Source of the DNA: VRUE01 sp963698085
Lineage (GTDB): Bacteria > Actinomycetota > Thermoleophilia > Solirubrobacterales > 70-9
DNA length: 64,000 nucleotides
Assembly (NCBI GenBank): GCA_963698085.1
Contig: OY969122.1
Location: forward strand, 1,240,001 to 1,304,000
Direction: 5' to 3'
The notes under the pieces are model-generated. The model saw only the letters and a list, made by a program, of their open reading frames with translations, was not told the DNA's origin and made no database searches. This document shows positions 26,015 to 33,010 of the stretch, piece by piece (the stretch's first letter is position 1; every line of letters starts with the position of its first letter). A program made the translations under genes and the position numbers.

Positions 26015-26623
26015 ATGGAGGCTGAGTTGGTGTACGACAAGGTCACTTTCATCACGCTCGGGCCGACCGGGACCTGCCACGAGCGGGCGGTGAACGAGTA
26101 CGCCGCTTTCCAGGGGATCGAGGACTACGGGATCGAGCTGATCACCGACTTCTTCGTCGGCTTGGAGATGCTGCGCGAGACCCCCAGCGCCTTCCTCGTC
26201 CAGTGCAGCGCTCACCCCAAGGTGCACGAGATCACCGAGAAGTATTGGACCGAGGTCTGGGTCGTCGACACCTTCATCTACCCGACCAAGCACCTGGTGC
26301 TGCTCACTCGCAAAGAGGTGGAGGTGCCGCGCTCACTGGGGATCGTGCCCGCGACCAAGGGCTACGTGGACCTTTCCCAGTGGGAGAAGGTGATCGACGT
26401 CGCCTCGAAGCCGATCGTCGCCGAAGAGCTGCTCGCCGGCCGCTACGACTCCGGCCTGACCCACATGGAGCACGTCGAGGAGCACGCCGACGAGCTGCGG
26501 CTCGACCTCGACATCGGCGAAATCGACACCACCTGGGTGATCTACGGAAAGCAGAAGCGCTTCCAGGGCGAGGTCATCGGCATCCCCTCGGCCGAGCTCT
26601 TTCGCCAAGCCCAGTTGGTCTAG
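26015..26623 (+). CDS. BacA-like prephenate decarboxylase-family protein
   Basis: This protein of about 200 residues resembles the prephenate dehydratase-like fold of BacA, the bacilysin-pathway prephenate decarboxylase. It has FITLGPTGTCHERAVNEYAA, a central VDTFIYPTKHLVLLTR, the SGLTHMEH hinge, and a C-terminal DTTWVIYGKQ like the closing motif of BacA. No other bacilysin-type genes are nearby, so the substrate may differ. ATG at 26015 is given, but GGAGG at 26017-26021 is better placed for GTG at 26030, which would remove five residues. Confidence 0.6.
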   Translation: MEAELVYDKVTFITLGPTGTCHERAVNEYAAFQGIEDYGIELITDFFVGLEMLRETPSAFLVQCSAHPKVHEITEKYWTEVWVVDTFIYPTKHLVLLTRKEVEVPRSLGIVPATKGYVDLSQWEKVIDVASKPIVAEELLAGRYDSGLTHMEHVEEHADELRLDLDIGEIDTTWVIYGKQKRFQGEVIGIPSAELFRQAQLV

Positions 26624-26649
26624 AGGCCTAGGCCGTAAGCTCCCGCGCC

Positions 26650-27414
26650 ATGAGAGTCGCGGTCGCTGGTGGTACCGGTGTGCTGGGCAGGGCCCTGGTC
26701 GTTGCGCTGGTGGCGCGGGGGGAGGAGGTCCGGGCGCTGAGCCGCACTGAACCGAAGAAGCTGCCCGAAGGTGCCTCGCACCACCGAGTCGACCTGACCA
26801 GTGGCGACGGCCTGGCCGAGGCGCTTGCCGGGATCGAGGTCGTCGTCGACGCCTCGAACTCGAGCCCGCGCAATGCGGGGCCGGTGCTGGTCGACGGCAC
26901 GGAGCGGCTGCTCATGGCGGGCGCGCAGGCGGGAGTCCGCCATCACCTCGGCGTCTCGATCGTCGGCTGCGACCGGGTGCCGACCGCCTACTACAAGGTC
27001 AAGGTCGAACAGGAGGAGGCGATCGCTGCCGGCACGGTGCCCTGGAGCCTGCTGCGCGCGACCCAGTTCCACTCGCTGCTGGCCTGGGCCTTCGGCCAGG
27101 CGGCGCGGGCGCGGATGAGGCCGGCCGGCAGCGCCAAGCTGCAGCCGGTCGACGCGGCCGTGGTGGCGGTGCGCCTGGCCGATGCCGCGCACGCCGATCC
27201 CGCCGGCCGGTTGCCCGACGTCGCCGGTCCCGAGGTGCGCACGCTGAGCGAGCTTTCGAGGGCCTGGCGGACCGCACAGCGCCGACACCTACTGCTGCCG
27301 CTCCCCATCCCGATGGTCGGCCGGCTCGGCCGCCCGCTGCGCGAAGGCGCGCTCTGCAATCCGGATGCGGCCGCGGGCGGAGCGACCTTCGAGCAGTGGC
27401 TGGCCGATGGCTGA
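26650..27414 (+). CDS. atypical SDR / NmrA-like NAD(P)-binding protein
   Basis: This 254-residue Rossmann protein begins with the dinucleotide-binding motif VAVAGGTGVLGRAL. It has a conserved DLTSGDGLAEAL region and VDASNSS, and replaces the usual catalytic Tyr-Lys with AYYKVKVEQE, as in NmrA/YbjT-like atypical SDRs. Such proteins bind NAD(P) as sensors or reduce small ketones or quinones. The stop overlaps the next ATG by 8 bp, so it is coupled to the downstream membrane-protein gene. Confidence 0.85.
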   Translation: MRVAVAGGTGVLGRALVVALVARGEEVRALSRTEPKKLPEGASHHRVDLTSGDGLAEALAGIEVVVDASNSSPRNAGPVLVDGTERLLMAGAQAGVRHHLGVSIVGCDRVPTAYYKVKVEQEEAIAAGTVPWSLLRATQFHSLLAWAFGQAARARMRPAGSAKLQPVDAAVVAVRLADAAHADPAGRLPDVAGPEVRTLSELSRAWRTAQRRHLLLPLPIPMVGRLGRPLREGALCNPDAAAGGATFEQWLADG

Positions 27415-27850
27415 CATCGACCTCGAGCGCCTCCGGTCACCCGGCGCGGCCCGCGCGGCGCTGATCGTCCTGCTGATCTCCGGGCTCGCGGTCGGCCTGC
27501 CGGCGACCTTCGCGCCCGAGGCCTTCTACGACGACTTCCCCTTCCTGCGCCACTGGGTCGACCTGCTGCCCCCCTACAACGAGCACCTGGTCACCGACGT
27601 CGGCGGGCTCTACCTCGGCTTTGCCGTGCTCTTTGCCTGGGCGGCGCGGTCGCCGCAGCCGACCCTGGTCCGCGCCGCCTGCTCCGCCTGGCTGCTCGCC
27701 GCCGCCATCCACCTCTTCTTCCACGCCACCCATCTGGAGAACTTCGGTACCGGCGACGCGATCGCCGAGATCGCCTCGCTCGCCTTCCTACTCGCCCCGC
27801 CGCTGGTCGCGATCTGGGCAGTCGGCGACCGCGGCGAACCGCTCAGCTGA
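27407..27850 (+). CDS. four-helix membrane protein of unknown function
   Basis: The 147-residue protein has four hydrophobic segments (about residues 16-36, 68-84, 92-112 and 120-140). A conserved-looking extracytoplasmic loop HWVDLLPPYNEHLVTDVGG follows the first helix, and a histidine-rich stretch (HLFFHATHLENF) lies in the third. I do not recognise a named family. It overlaps the SDR gene by 8 bp and is convergent with the cyclase gene, again overlapping by 8 bp. Confidence 0.65.
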   Translation: MADIDLERLRSPGAARAALIVLLISGLAVGLPATFAPEAFYDDFPFLRHWVDLLPPYNEHLVTDVGGLYLGFAVLFAWAARSPQPTLVRAACSAWLLAAAIHLFFHATHLENFGTGDAIAEIASLAFLLAPPLVAIWAVGDRGEPLS

Positions 27851-29201
27851 CGCCGCTGGGCGAGAGCGGCGTCGAGCCGACCCGATAGACGTCCCACTCG
27901 TCGGCGACGCCCTTGAGCGCGTGGTGTCCCGCCGCGGCGAATTCAATGCTCGAGCCGACGGAGAGATCGCGGACGGTGCGCGAGACGAGCACCTCGCGGG
28001 CGCCGGCGAGGCCGGCGATTCGGGCGGCGACGTGGACCGCGATCCCACCTACGTCCTCGCCCATGAGCTCGACCTCGCCGGTGTGCAAGCCGGCGCGGAC
28101 CTCGATTCCCAGCGCCGGCATCGCGTCGGCTATCGCGCGTGCGCATTCGGCGGCGCGGGTCGGGCCGTCGAAGACGGCGAGGAAGCCGTCGCCGGTCGTC
28201 TTCACCTCGCGCCCCCGGAAGCGGGCGAGCTGGGCCCGGGTCACCTCCTGATGGCGCTCGAGCAGGTCGCGCCAGCGGCGGTCGCCCATCTCGCCTGCCA
28301 ACCGGGTCGAGTCGACGATGTCGGTGAAGAGAACGGTGGCCAACACCCGCTCCGGGGCCGGGGCCGGTCGCACACCGGTGAGGAACTCCTCGACCTCGTC
28401 CATCGCCTCGATGCCGCCTTCGCCCACCCAGGGAAAGTGATCGACGCCTTCCAGCTCGACGTAGCGGCTGCCCTCGATCTGCTCGGCCAGCCAGCGCGCG
28501 GCGCGGTAGTTGACGACGCGGTCGCCGCGGCGGTGCATGACCAGGGTCGGCGTGTGGATCAGCGGCAGGACATCGCGCACGTCCGCCTCGAGGAACATCA
28601 TCAAGAGCTGATGGGCCCGCATCGGGCTCGCCGCCTGGCGCTCGTAGCGGGCCTGGGCCTCGCGGGCGGCGGGATCGCCGGCGAGGCTGGGCGAGAAGAC
28701 ATCGAGCGTCGCCCCCTGCCCCCAGAGCGGGGACATCAACTCCCTGTCGGCCTCCAGCAGCGCCTCCTTCGGCGCCGCCCATGGGTAGTCCTCGGCCCAG
28801 GTCGAGCGCGCCATCCCACCCCACAGCACGAGCGCCGAGACGCGCTCCGGGTGAGTGGCGGCGCACAGCATGCTGGTCATCGCGCCCTCCGACATGCCGA
28901 ACAACGCCGCGCGCTCAGACCCGGTCGCGTCCATCACCGCGCGCAGGTCGTCCATCCGCTCCTCCAGCGTCGACGTACCGTCCACAGGATCCGACAGCCC
29001 GACCCCGCGCCGGTCGAAGGTGATCACCCGGGCAAAGGAGCCGAGCCTCCGCAGGAACCGCACCAGCGCCGGGTTTTCCCACATCAGATCGAGGTGGGAG
29101 AGGTAGGGGTAGGCGACGACGATGTCGAGCTCGCCTTCGCCGAGTTCCTGGTAGGCGATGCCGACCTTGCCGCTGCGCGCGTATCGGGTTTCAGGTGGCA
29201 T
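27843..29201 (-). CDS. alpha/beta hydrolase fused to a class III nucleotide cyclase
   Basis: The 452-residue protein joins an alpha/beta hydrolase to a class III cyclase homology domain. The hydrolase (about 1-270) has FDRRGVGLSDP, nucleophile elbow FGMSEGAM and C-terminal His in GVDHFPW. The cyclase domain (285-445) has metal Asp in VLFTDIVDST, a second Asp in KTTGDGFLAVF and the GLHTGEV strand. Such fusions are common in Actinobacteria and suggest that a ligand or ester hydrolysis controls cAMP synthesis. Whether the hydrolase acts as an enzyme or a sensor is unknown. A perfect 20-bp inverted repeat lies just upstream of its start. Confidence 0.9.
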   Translation of the reverse strand: MPPETRYARSGKVGIAYQELGEGELDIVVAYPYLSHLDLMWENPALVRFLRRLGSFARVITFDRRGVGLSDPVDGTSTLEERMDDLRAVMDATGSERAALFGMSEGAMTSMLCAATHPERVSALVLWGGMARSTWAEDYPWAAPKEALLEADRELMSPLWGQGATLDVFSPSLAGDPAAREAQARYERQAASPMRAHQLLMMFLEADVRDVLPLIHTPTLVMHRRGDRVVNYRAARWLAEQIEGSRYVELEGVDHFPWVGEGGIEAMDEVEEFLTGVRPAPAPERVLATVLFTDIVDSTRLAGEMGDRRWRDLLERHQEVTRAQLARFRGREVKTTGDGFLAVFDGPTRAAECARAIADAMPALGIEVRAGLHTGEVELMGEDVGGIAVHVAARIAGLAGAREVLVSRTVRDLSVGSSIEFAAAGHHALKGVADEWDVYRVGSTPLSPSGVS

Positions 29202-29244
29202 GCACCGCCCACACTACGCGGCGCGTGGCGGCCGTCAAGCTCTA

Positions 29245-29295
29245 GGACGAGCGCTGCGTTTGCCCCGATATAGGTGGCAAACGCAGCGCTCGTCC
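29245..29295. repeat. perfect 20-bp inverted repeat between the cyclase and DHA2 genes
   Basis: GGACGAGCGCTGCGTTTGCC (29245-29264) is exactly complementary to 29276-29295, with an 11-base loop. It lies 12 bp before the end of the exporter gene and upstream of the cyclase gene on the same strand. The hairpin could terminate the exporter mRNA, but no T-run follows it. The perfect pairing is longer than a terminator needs, so it may belong to a dispersed palindromic element. Confidence 0.8.
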
Positions 29296-29307
29296 AATCG
29301 TTCGGTC

Positions 29308-30825
29308 CTACCCCTCGGAGTAGGCAGGCTCTGGAGCGCCGTGGCCGTCCTCGACGCCGGCGCCTTCGGCCATCGCCGCCGGGTCCGGCATCGGTTCCGA
29401 ACGCAGGACGAAGATCGCGATCAAGAGGGCAACGCCAACCAGCGCCGCGCCGACCAGATAGGCGAGGTGGAAGCCGGAGTTGAGGGCCGCGTCGACAGTC
29501 GTGCCGCCGGCTTCCAGCGTGCTCGTCCGCTCGGCCGCCAGCGTTGCGAGGACCGCGAGGCCGATCGCGCCGCCGACTTGGGCGCTGGTGTTGACCACGC
29601 CCGAGGCCAGGCCCGCGTCTTCGGGCGTCGCCCCCGACATCGCCAGCGTCATCAGCGAGGGGAACGAGGTCCCGATGCCGACGCCGATCAGGAGCATCGG
29701 CGGCAGCACGTCGGTGAGGTAGTTGCCGTCGACCGGCGTGCGGGCGAAGAGCAGCAACGCCGTTCCCACCAGGGCCATGCCGGGGATCAGGCAGGCGCGG
29801 GGCCCGAAGCGCATGATCAATTTTTCCGAGTAGCCGAGCGAGAGCGTTCCCATCACCAGGGTCGCCGGGAGGAAGGCGAGGCCGACCTGGAGCGGGTCAT
29901 AGCCGAGGATCTCCTGCATGTAGAGGGCGCCGAGGAAGAACATCGAGAACATTCCGGCGACGAGCAGCATCTGCAGGGCGTTGGAGCCGGAGACGTTGCG
30001 CGAGCGGAACAGGCGCAACGGCATCAGCGGGTTGGCGATGCGCGCCTGGCGAATCAGGAACGCGGCGCCAAGCGCCAGCGAGATCGCGCCCAGAACCAGC
30101 GTCTGCGCCGAGCCCCAGCCGTGCTCCTCGACGCCGAGGATCGTGTAGGTGCCGAGCATCAGGCCGGCGGTGATCGACGTCGCGCCGAGAATGTCGGCGC
30201 CCTGGCCGAAGCCGAGACCGGGTGAGTCGGTGATCAGCCGCCGCGCCATCAGCGCAGTCCCGATCCCGATCGGCAAGTTGATGAAGAAGATCCAGTGCCA
30301 GGCGATCGCCTCGGTCAGCACGCCGCCGATCAAGAGGCCGATCGTGCCGCCGGCGGAGGCAACGAAGCCGTAGACGCCGATCGCTTTCGCCTGCTCGCGC
30401 GGCTCGGGGAACATCGTCACGATCATGCCCAGGATCACCGCCGAGGTCAGCGCCCCGCCGATGCCCTGGACGAAGCGGGCGGCGATCAGCATCCCCTGGC
30501 TCTGCGAGAGGCCGCAGAGCAGCGACGCCGCGGTGAAGATGGCGAGGCCGGCGAGGAAGACGCGGCGCTGGCCGAGCAGGTCACCGAGGCGACCCGCAAG
30601 CAGCAGCAGTCCGCCGAAGGGGACCAGGTAGGCGTTGACGACCCAGGCGAGGTTGCTCTGGGAGAAACCGAGATCGTCCTGGATCGAGGGCAGGGCGACG
30701 TTGACGATCGTGATGTCGAGGACGATCATCAGCATCCCCGCGCAGAGGACGTATAGGGCTATCCAGCGGTTGCCGTCCTCGGCGTGCTTGGTGGCGGCTT
30801 CGGGTGCTGCGGGATTGGCGCTCAT
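29308..30825 (-). CDS. DHA2-family 14-helix drug efflux MFS transporter
   Basis: This 505-residue protein has 14 predicted helices and the DHA2 (EmrB/QacA) signatures. They are motif D1 LDITIVNVALPSIQDDL, motif A GRLGDLLGQRRVFLAG, and the motif C-like VGGAIGLAVLATLAAER. It should export hydrophobic drugs or lipids using the proton gradient. GGAGGAGG lies upstream of the ATG. It is divergent from an HxlR regulator across about 115 bp, so that regulator is its likely repressor. Confidence 0.92.
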   Translation of the reverse strand: MSANPAAPEAATKHAEDGNRWIALYVLCAGMLMIVLDITIVNVALPSIQDDLGFSQSNLAWVVNAYLVPFGGLLLLAGRLGDLLGQRRVFLAGLAIFTAASLLCGLSQSQGMLIAARFVQGIGGALTSAVILGMIVTMFPEPREQAKAIGVYGFVASAGGTIGLLIGGVLTEAIAWHWIFFINLPIGIGTALMARRLITDSPGLGFGQGADILGATSITAGLMLGTYTILGVEEHGWGSAQTLVLGAISLALGAAFLIRQARIANPLMPLRLFRSRNVSGSNALQMLLVAGMFSMFFLGALYMQEILGYDPLQVGLAFLPATLVMGTLSLGYSEKLIMRFGPRACLIPGMALVGTALLLFARTPVDGNYLTDVLPPMLLIGVGIGTSFPSLMTLAMSGATPEDAGLASGVVNTSAQVGGAIGLAVLATLAAERTSTLEAGGTTVDAALNSGFHLAYLVGAALVGVALLIAIFVLRSEPMPDPAAMAEGAGVEDGHGAPEPAYSEG

Positions 30826-30905
30826 CTCGGTCGCCTCCTCCGGGATCGGGTTCTGCTCGTCATTGCGGCTACCCTAGCAAAAGGTTGTGAAACAGGACTT
30901 CTTAG

Positions 30906-30941
30906 TTGCAATTTTGTACCAAGAGGCTAAACTGGCTGCCG
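30906..30941 (+). promoter_or_regulatory. promoter of the HxlR regulator, leaderless
   Basis: TTGCAA (30906-30911), a 16-base spacer and TAAACT (30928-30933) match a sigma-70 type promoter. GTG 30941 lies where transcription would begin, so the mRNA would have no leader. The surrounding AT-rich stretch is shared with the divergent exporter promoter and is the natural operator site. Confidence 0.5.
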
Positions 30942-31648
30942 TGGCAACGAAGCGCTCATATGGGGACGCTTGTCGTTTCGCCTACGCCCTGGACCTGATC
31001 GGCGAGCGCTGGGCCCTTCTCGTCGTCCGCGAGCTGCTGCTCGGTCCGAAGCGCTTCACCGACCTGCGTCACGGCCTGCCCAACGCAAGCCCCAACATCC
31101 TCTCCGAGCGTCTGCGCGAGCTCGAACAGGGCGGCGTCGTCCATCGTCGCAAACTGCCGCCGCCGGCGGCGTCCCAGGTCTATGAGCTGACCGAGTGGGG
31201 AAGGGAGCTGGAGCCGGTTGTGACCAAGCTGGGCGCCTGGGGCGCCCGTTCGCCGTTGCCGCCAGAGCACCAGGAGATCGGCGTCGACTCGATCGCGCTC
31301 GCGCTGCGCTCGCTCTTCGACCCCGACTCCGCCGCCGGGCTGGAGGCGAGCTACGAGCTGCGCCTGGGTGAGGAGCGGTTCCGCGTCGACGTCGGCGGCG
31401 GCGAGCTCGACCTCCAGCGGGGCGAGGCCGAGGACACGGCAGTCGCGATCGAGACCGACGCTCCCACCTTGGCGGGCCTGCTCACCGGGCAGCTGCCACT
31501 CGAAGATGCGCTCACGTCAGGTGCGGCCGTCATCCACGGGAGCAAGCAGGAGATACGCCGCTTCCTCGCGCTCTTCCCGATGCCCGAGCCGTGCCCGGCG
31601 AGCCGGCAAGAGGACCCCACCGGCTCGCGCGAGCATCAGCTCGCCTAG
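30941..31648 (+). CDS. HxlR-family regulator with SCP2-like C-terminal domain
   Basis: The 235-residue protein has an N-terminal HxlR winged helix (SYGDACRFAYALDLIGERWA, RFTDLRHGLPNASPNILSERLREL, YELTEWGRELEPV). The C-terminal domain (about 115-220) resembles the SCP2 sterol-carrier fold that binds small hydrophobic ligands (ALRSLFDPDSAAG, LTSGAAVIHGSKQEIRRFLA). The start is placed at GTG 30941 rather than ATG 30887, because the fold starts there and a promoter ends just before it. It probably senses a hydrophobic compound and controls the divergent exporter. Confidence 0.85.
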   Translation: MATKRSYGDACRFAYALDLIGERWALLVVRELLLGPKRFTDLRHGLPNASPNILSERLRELEQGGVVHRRKLPPPAASQVYELTEWGRELEPVVTKLGAWGARSPLPPEHQEIGVDSIALALRSLFDPDSAAGLEASYELRLGEERFRVDVGGGELDLQRGEAEDTAVAIETDAPTLAGLLTGQLPLEDALTSGAAVIHGSKQEIRRFLALFPMPEPCPASRQEDPTGSREHQLA

Positions 31649-31660
31649 AGCGTTCTCAGC

Positions 31661-32524
31661 TCATTTAGCCGCCGCGACGAGAGCGTTCGCCGCCCCCACC
31701 ATGCCGGCTTTGTTGGGATGGATCGGCGCCGCTGGATTGGTTGGCACGACCGGCTCGACCCAGCGCGTCGAGGTGCCCTTGCAGGCGTCGTGGCCGATGC
31801 TGGCTTGGTACCAATCAACCAGCGTCGCCCCGTTGTTCGCCGCTTGCGTGGCGAGCATCGCGTTCAGCTGTTTCTGCTTTGCGCGCAGGTAGGGCACGTC
31901 GCCGAAGCCGATCGGCATCTGCGGCCAGCAGCCGAAGCCGGTCTCGGGGAAGATCGCCGCGTAGTTGACGACGAAGACCTCAGCCGAGGGCGAGCGGGCT
32001 TTGATGCCATCGAGCACCGCGTCCACTTTCGGCGCGGTGGCCGCGATCCGTTCGGCGATCACGTCTTTGCCGCCCGAGTTGTACTGGTCTCTGCACGGCG
32101 TGCTGAACGGGTTGAGCGTGACGCAATCGAGGGCGATGTCGGAGAAGCCGATGTCGTTGCCGCCGATCGTCAGCGAGACGACTTTCGTTTCGGCGCTGAG
32201 CGAATTGAACTGGGGCGGGTTGGGTCCGTCAGGATCGACGTTCTGCGGGTTGGTCATGTCCTCGGTGGTGGCGCCGCTGCAGGTCGGGTCGACCAGGGGC
32301 TGGCCGATGCCTGGCGCCGCCAGGTGGGCGTAGTTGTTGCTCGACTTGAGACAGCCGAGCGGCAGCAGCGGGTTGGGGATCAGCGGTCCGGCGGCGTAGG
32401 AGTCGCCGAGCGCGACGTAGTTGGCGCGAGCAACGCCAGCGAAGGCGACGAGGACCACCAGCATCGCGGCGAGCAGAACCGCCGTCCGCCGCAGCCGGGG
32501 GCTGGACTGGGTTGACCGGGTCAT
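31661..32524 (-). CDS. secreted SGNH/GDSL lipase-like hydrolase
   Basis: The 287-residue protein has a signal peptide (about 1-34) and a complete SGNH hydrolase domain. Block I is YVALGDSYAAG with the nucleophile Ser, block III is SLTIGGNDIGF, and the catalytic His is in PIHPNKAGM. Six cysteines are arranged as in the extracellular Streptomyces-type lipases, which form three disulfides. It should be an exported esterase. The AT-rich stretch 32525-32663 upstream holds its promoter, but I could not fix the boxes. Confidence 0.88.
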   Translation of the reverse strand: MTRSTQSSPRLRRTAVLLAAMLVVLVAFAGVARANYVALGDSYAAGPLIPNPLLPLGCLKSSNNYAHLAAPGIGQPLVDPTCSGATTEDMTNPQNVDPDGPNPPQFNSLSAETKVVSLTIGGNDIGFSDIALDCVTLNPFSTPCRDQYNSGGKDVIAERIAATAPKVDAVLDGIKARSPSAEVFVVNYAAIFPETGFGCWPQMPIGFGDVPYLRAKQKQLNAMLATQAANNGATLVDWYQASIGHDACKGTSTRWVEPVVPTNPAAPIHPNKAGMVGAANALVAAAK

Positions 32525-32663
32525 ATAGATCTCTCCTCTCGATTGGGGAAGCGGGCGAGGCCGGAGAAGCAGCGGCCCATTACCCGTTTTTTCCTAAATT
32601 AATCCCGAGTTATTGAACGAGCACCCCGAGTGGACGCTTCATCGATCGGTGACGGTATTTGAG

Positions 32664-32921
32664 CTAGGTGCGCGTGACGATCAGGACAACCATCGCGCCG
32701 TAGCCGGCGAGCATCGCCGACGTGAAGGCGAAAATGGCGAAGATCAGGACCTTGTGCAGCCCGTCGAGCCGATCGTTGACGCGATTCAGTTCCGTGTCCA
32801 CTTTGTCGAAGCGGCGGTTGACTTCGCCGAAGCGGCGATCGACACCGTCAAAGCGTCGGTTGACTTCGCCGCGGAAGTCGTCCAGCCGCTCGTCGGTCCA
32901 GCTCTCTCTCATCTTGTACAT
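32664..32921 (-). CDS. SWTDERLDD-family coiled-coil membrane protein, copy 3
   Basis: This 85-residue paralogue starts MYKMRESWTDERLDDFRGEV. It has seven-residue steps built from NRRFDGVDRRFGEVNRRFDK and ends in a long hydrophobic segment (LIFAIFAFTSAMLAGYGAMVV). Unlike the other copies it ends in VTRT rather than TQL. The start at 32921 is set by alignment with copy 4. About 90 bp upstream of it is conserved with the region upstream of copy 4. The function is unknown. Confidence 0.75.
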   Translation of the reverse strand: MYKMRESWTDERLDDFRGEVNRRFDGVDRRFGEVNRRFDKVDTELNRVNDRLDGLHKVLIFAIFAFTSAMLAGYGAMVVLIVTRT

Positions 32922-33010
32922 GGTTGCAGATGCTAAGACAACTCGTTTCACGAATGGCGCGTCGAATCGAAATCTTGCGAGCCAGTTGTGTGACGAAAGC
33001 GTCGCGGCCG
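32922..33010. repeat. conserved upstream block of coiled-coil copy 3
   Basis: Aligned by eye with 38417-38505, this block shares GCAGA-GCTAAGACAA, GGCGCG-CGAATC-AAATCTT and GACGAAA-CGTCGC in the same order and spacing. On the minus strand it carries TTAGCAT just before the ATG and probably the promoter. The block ends exactly at the dnaE2 stop codon. Confidence 0.6.
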
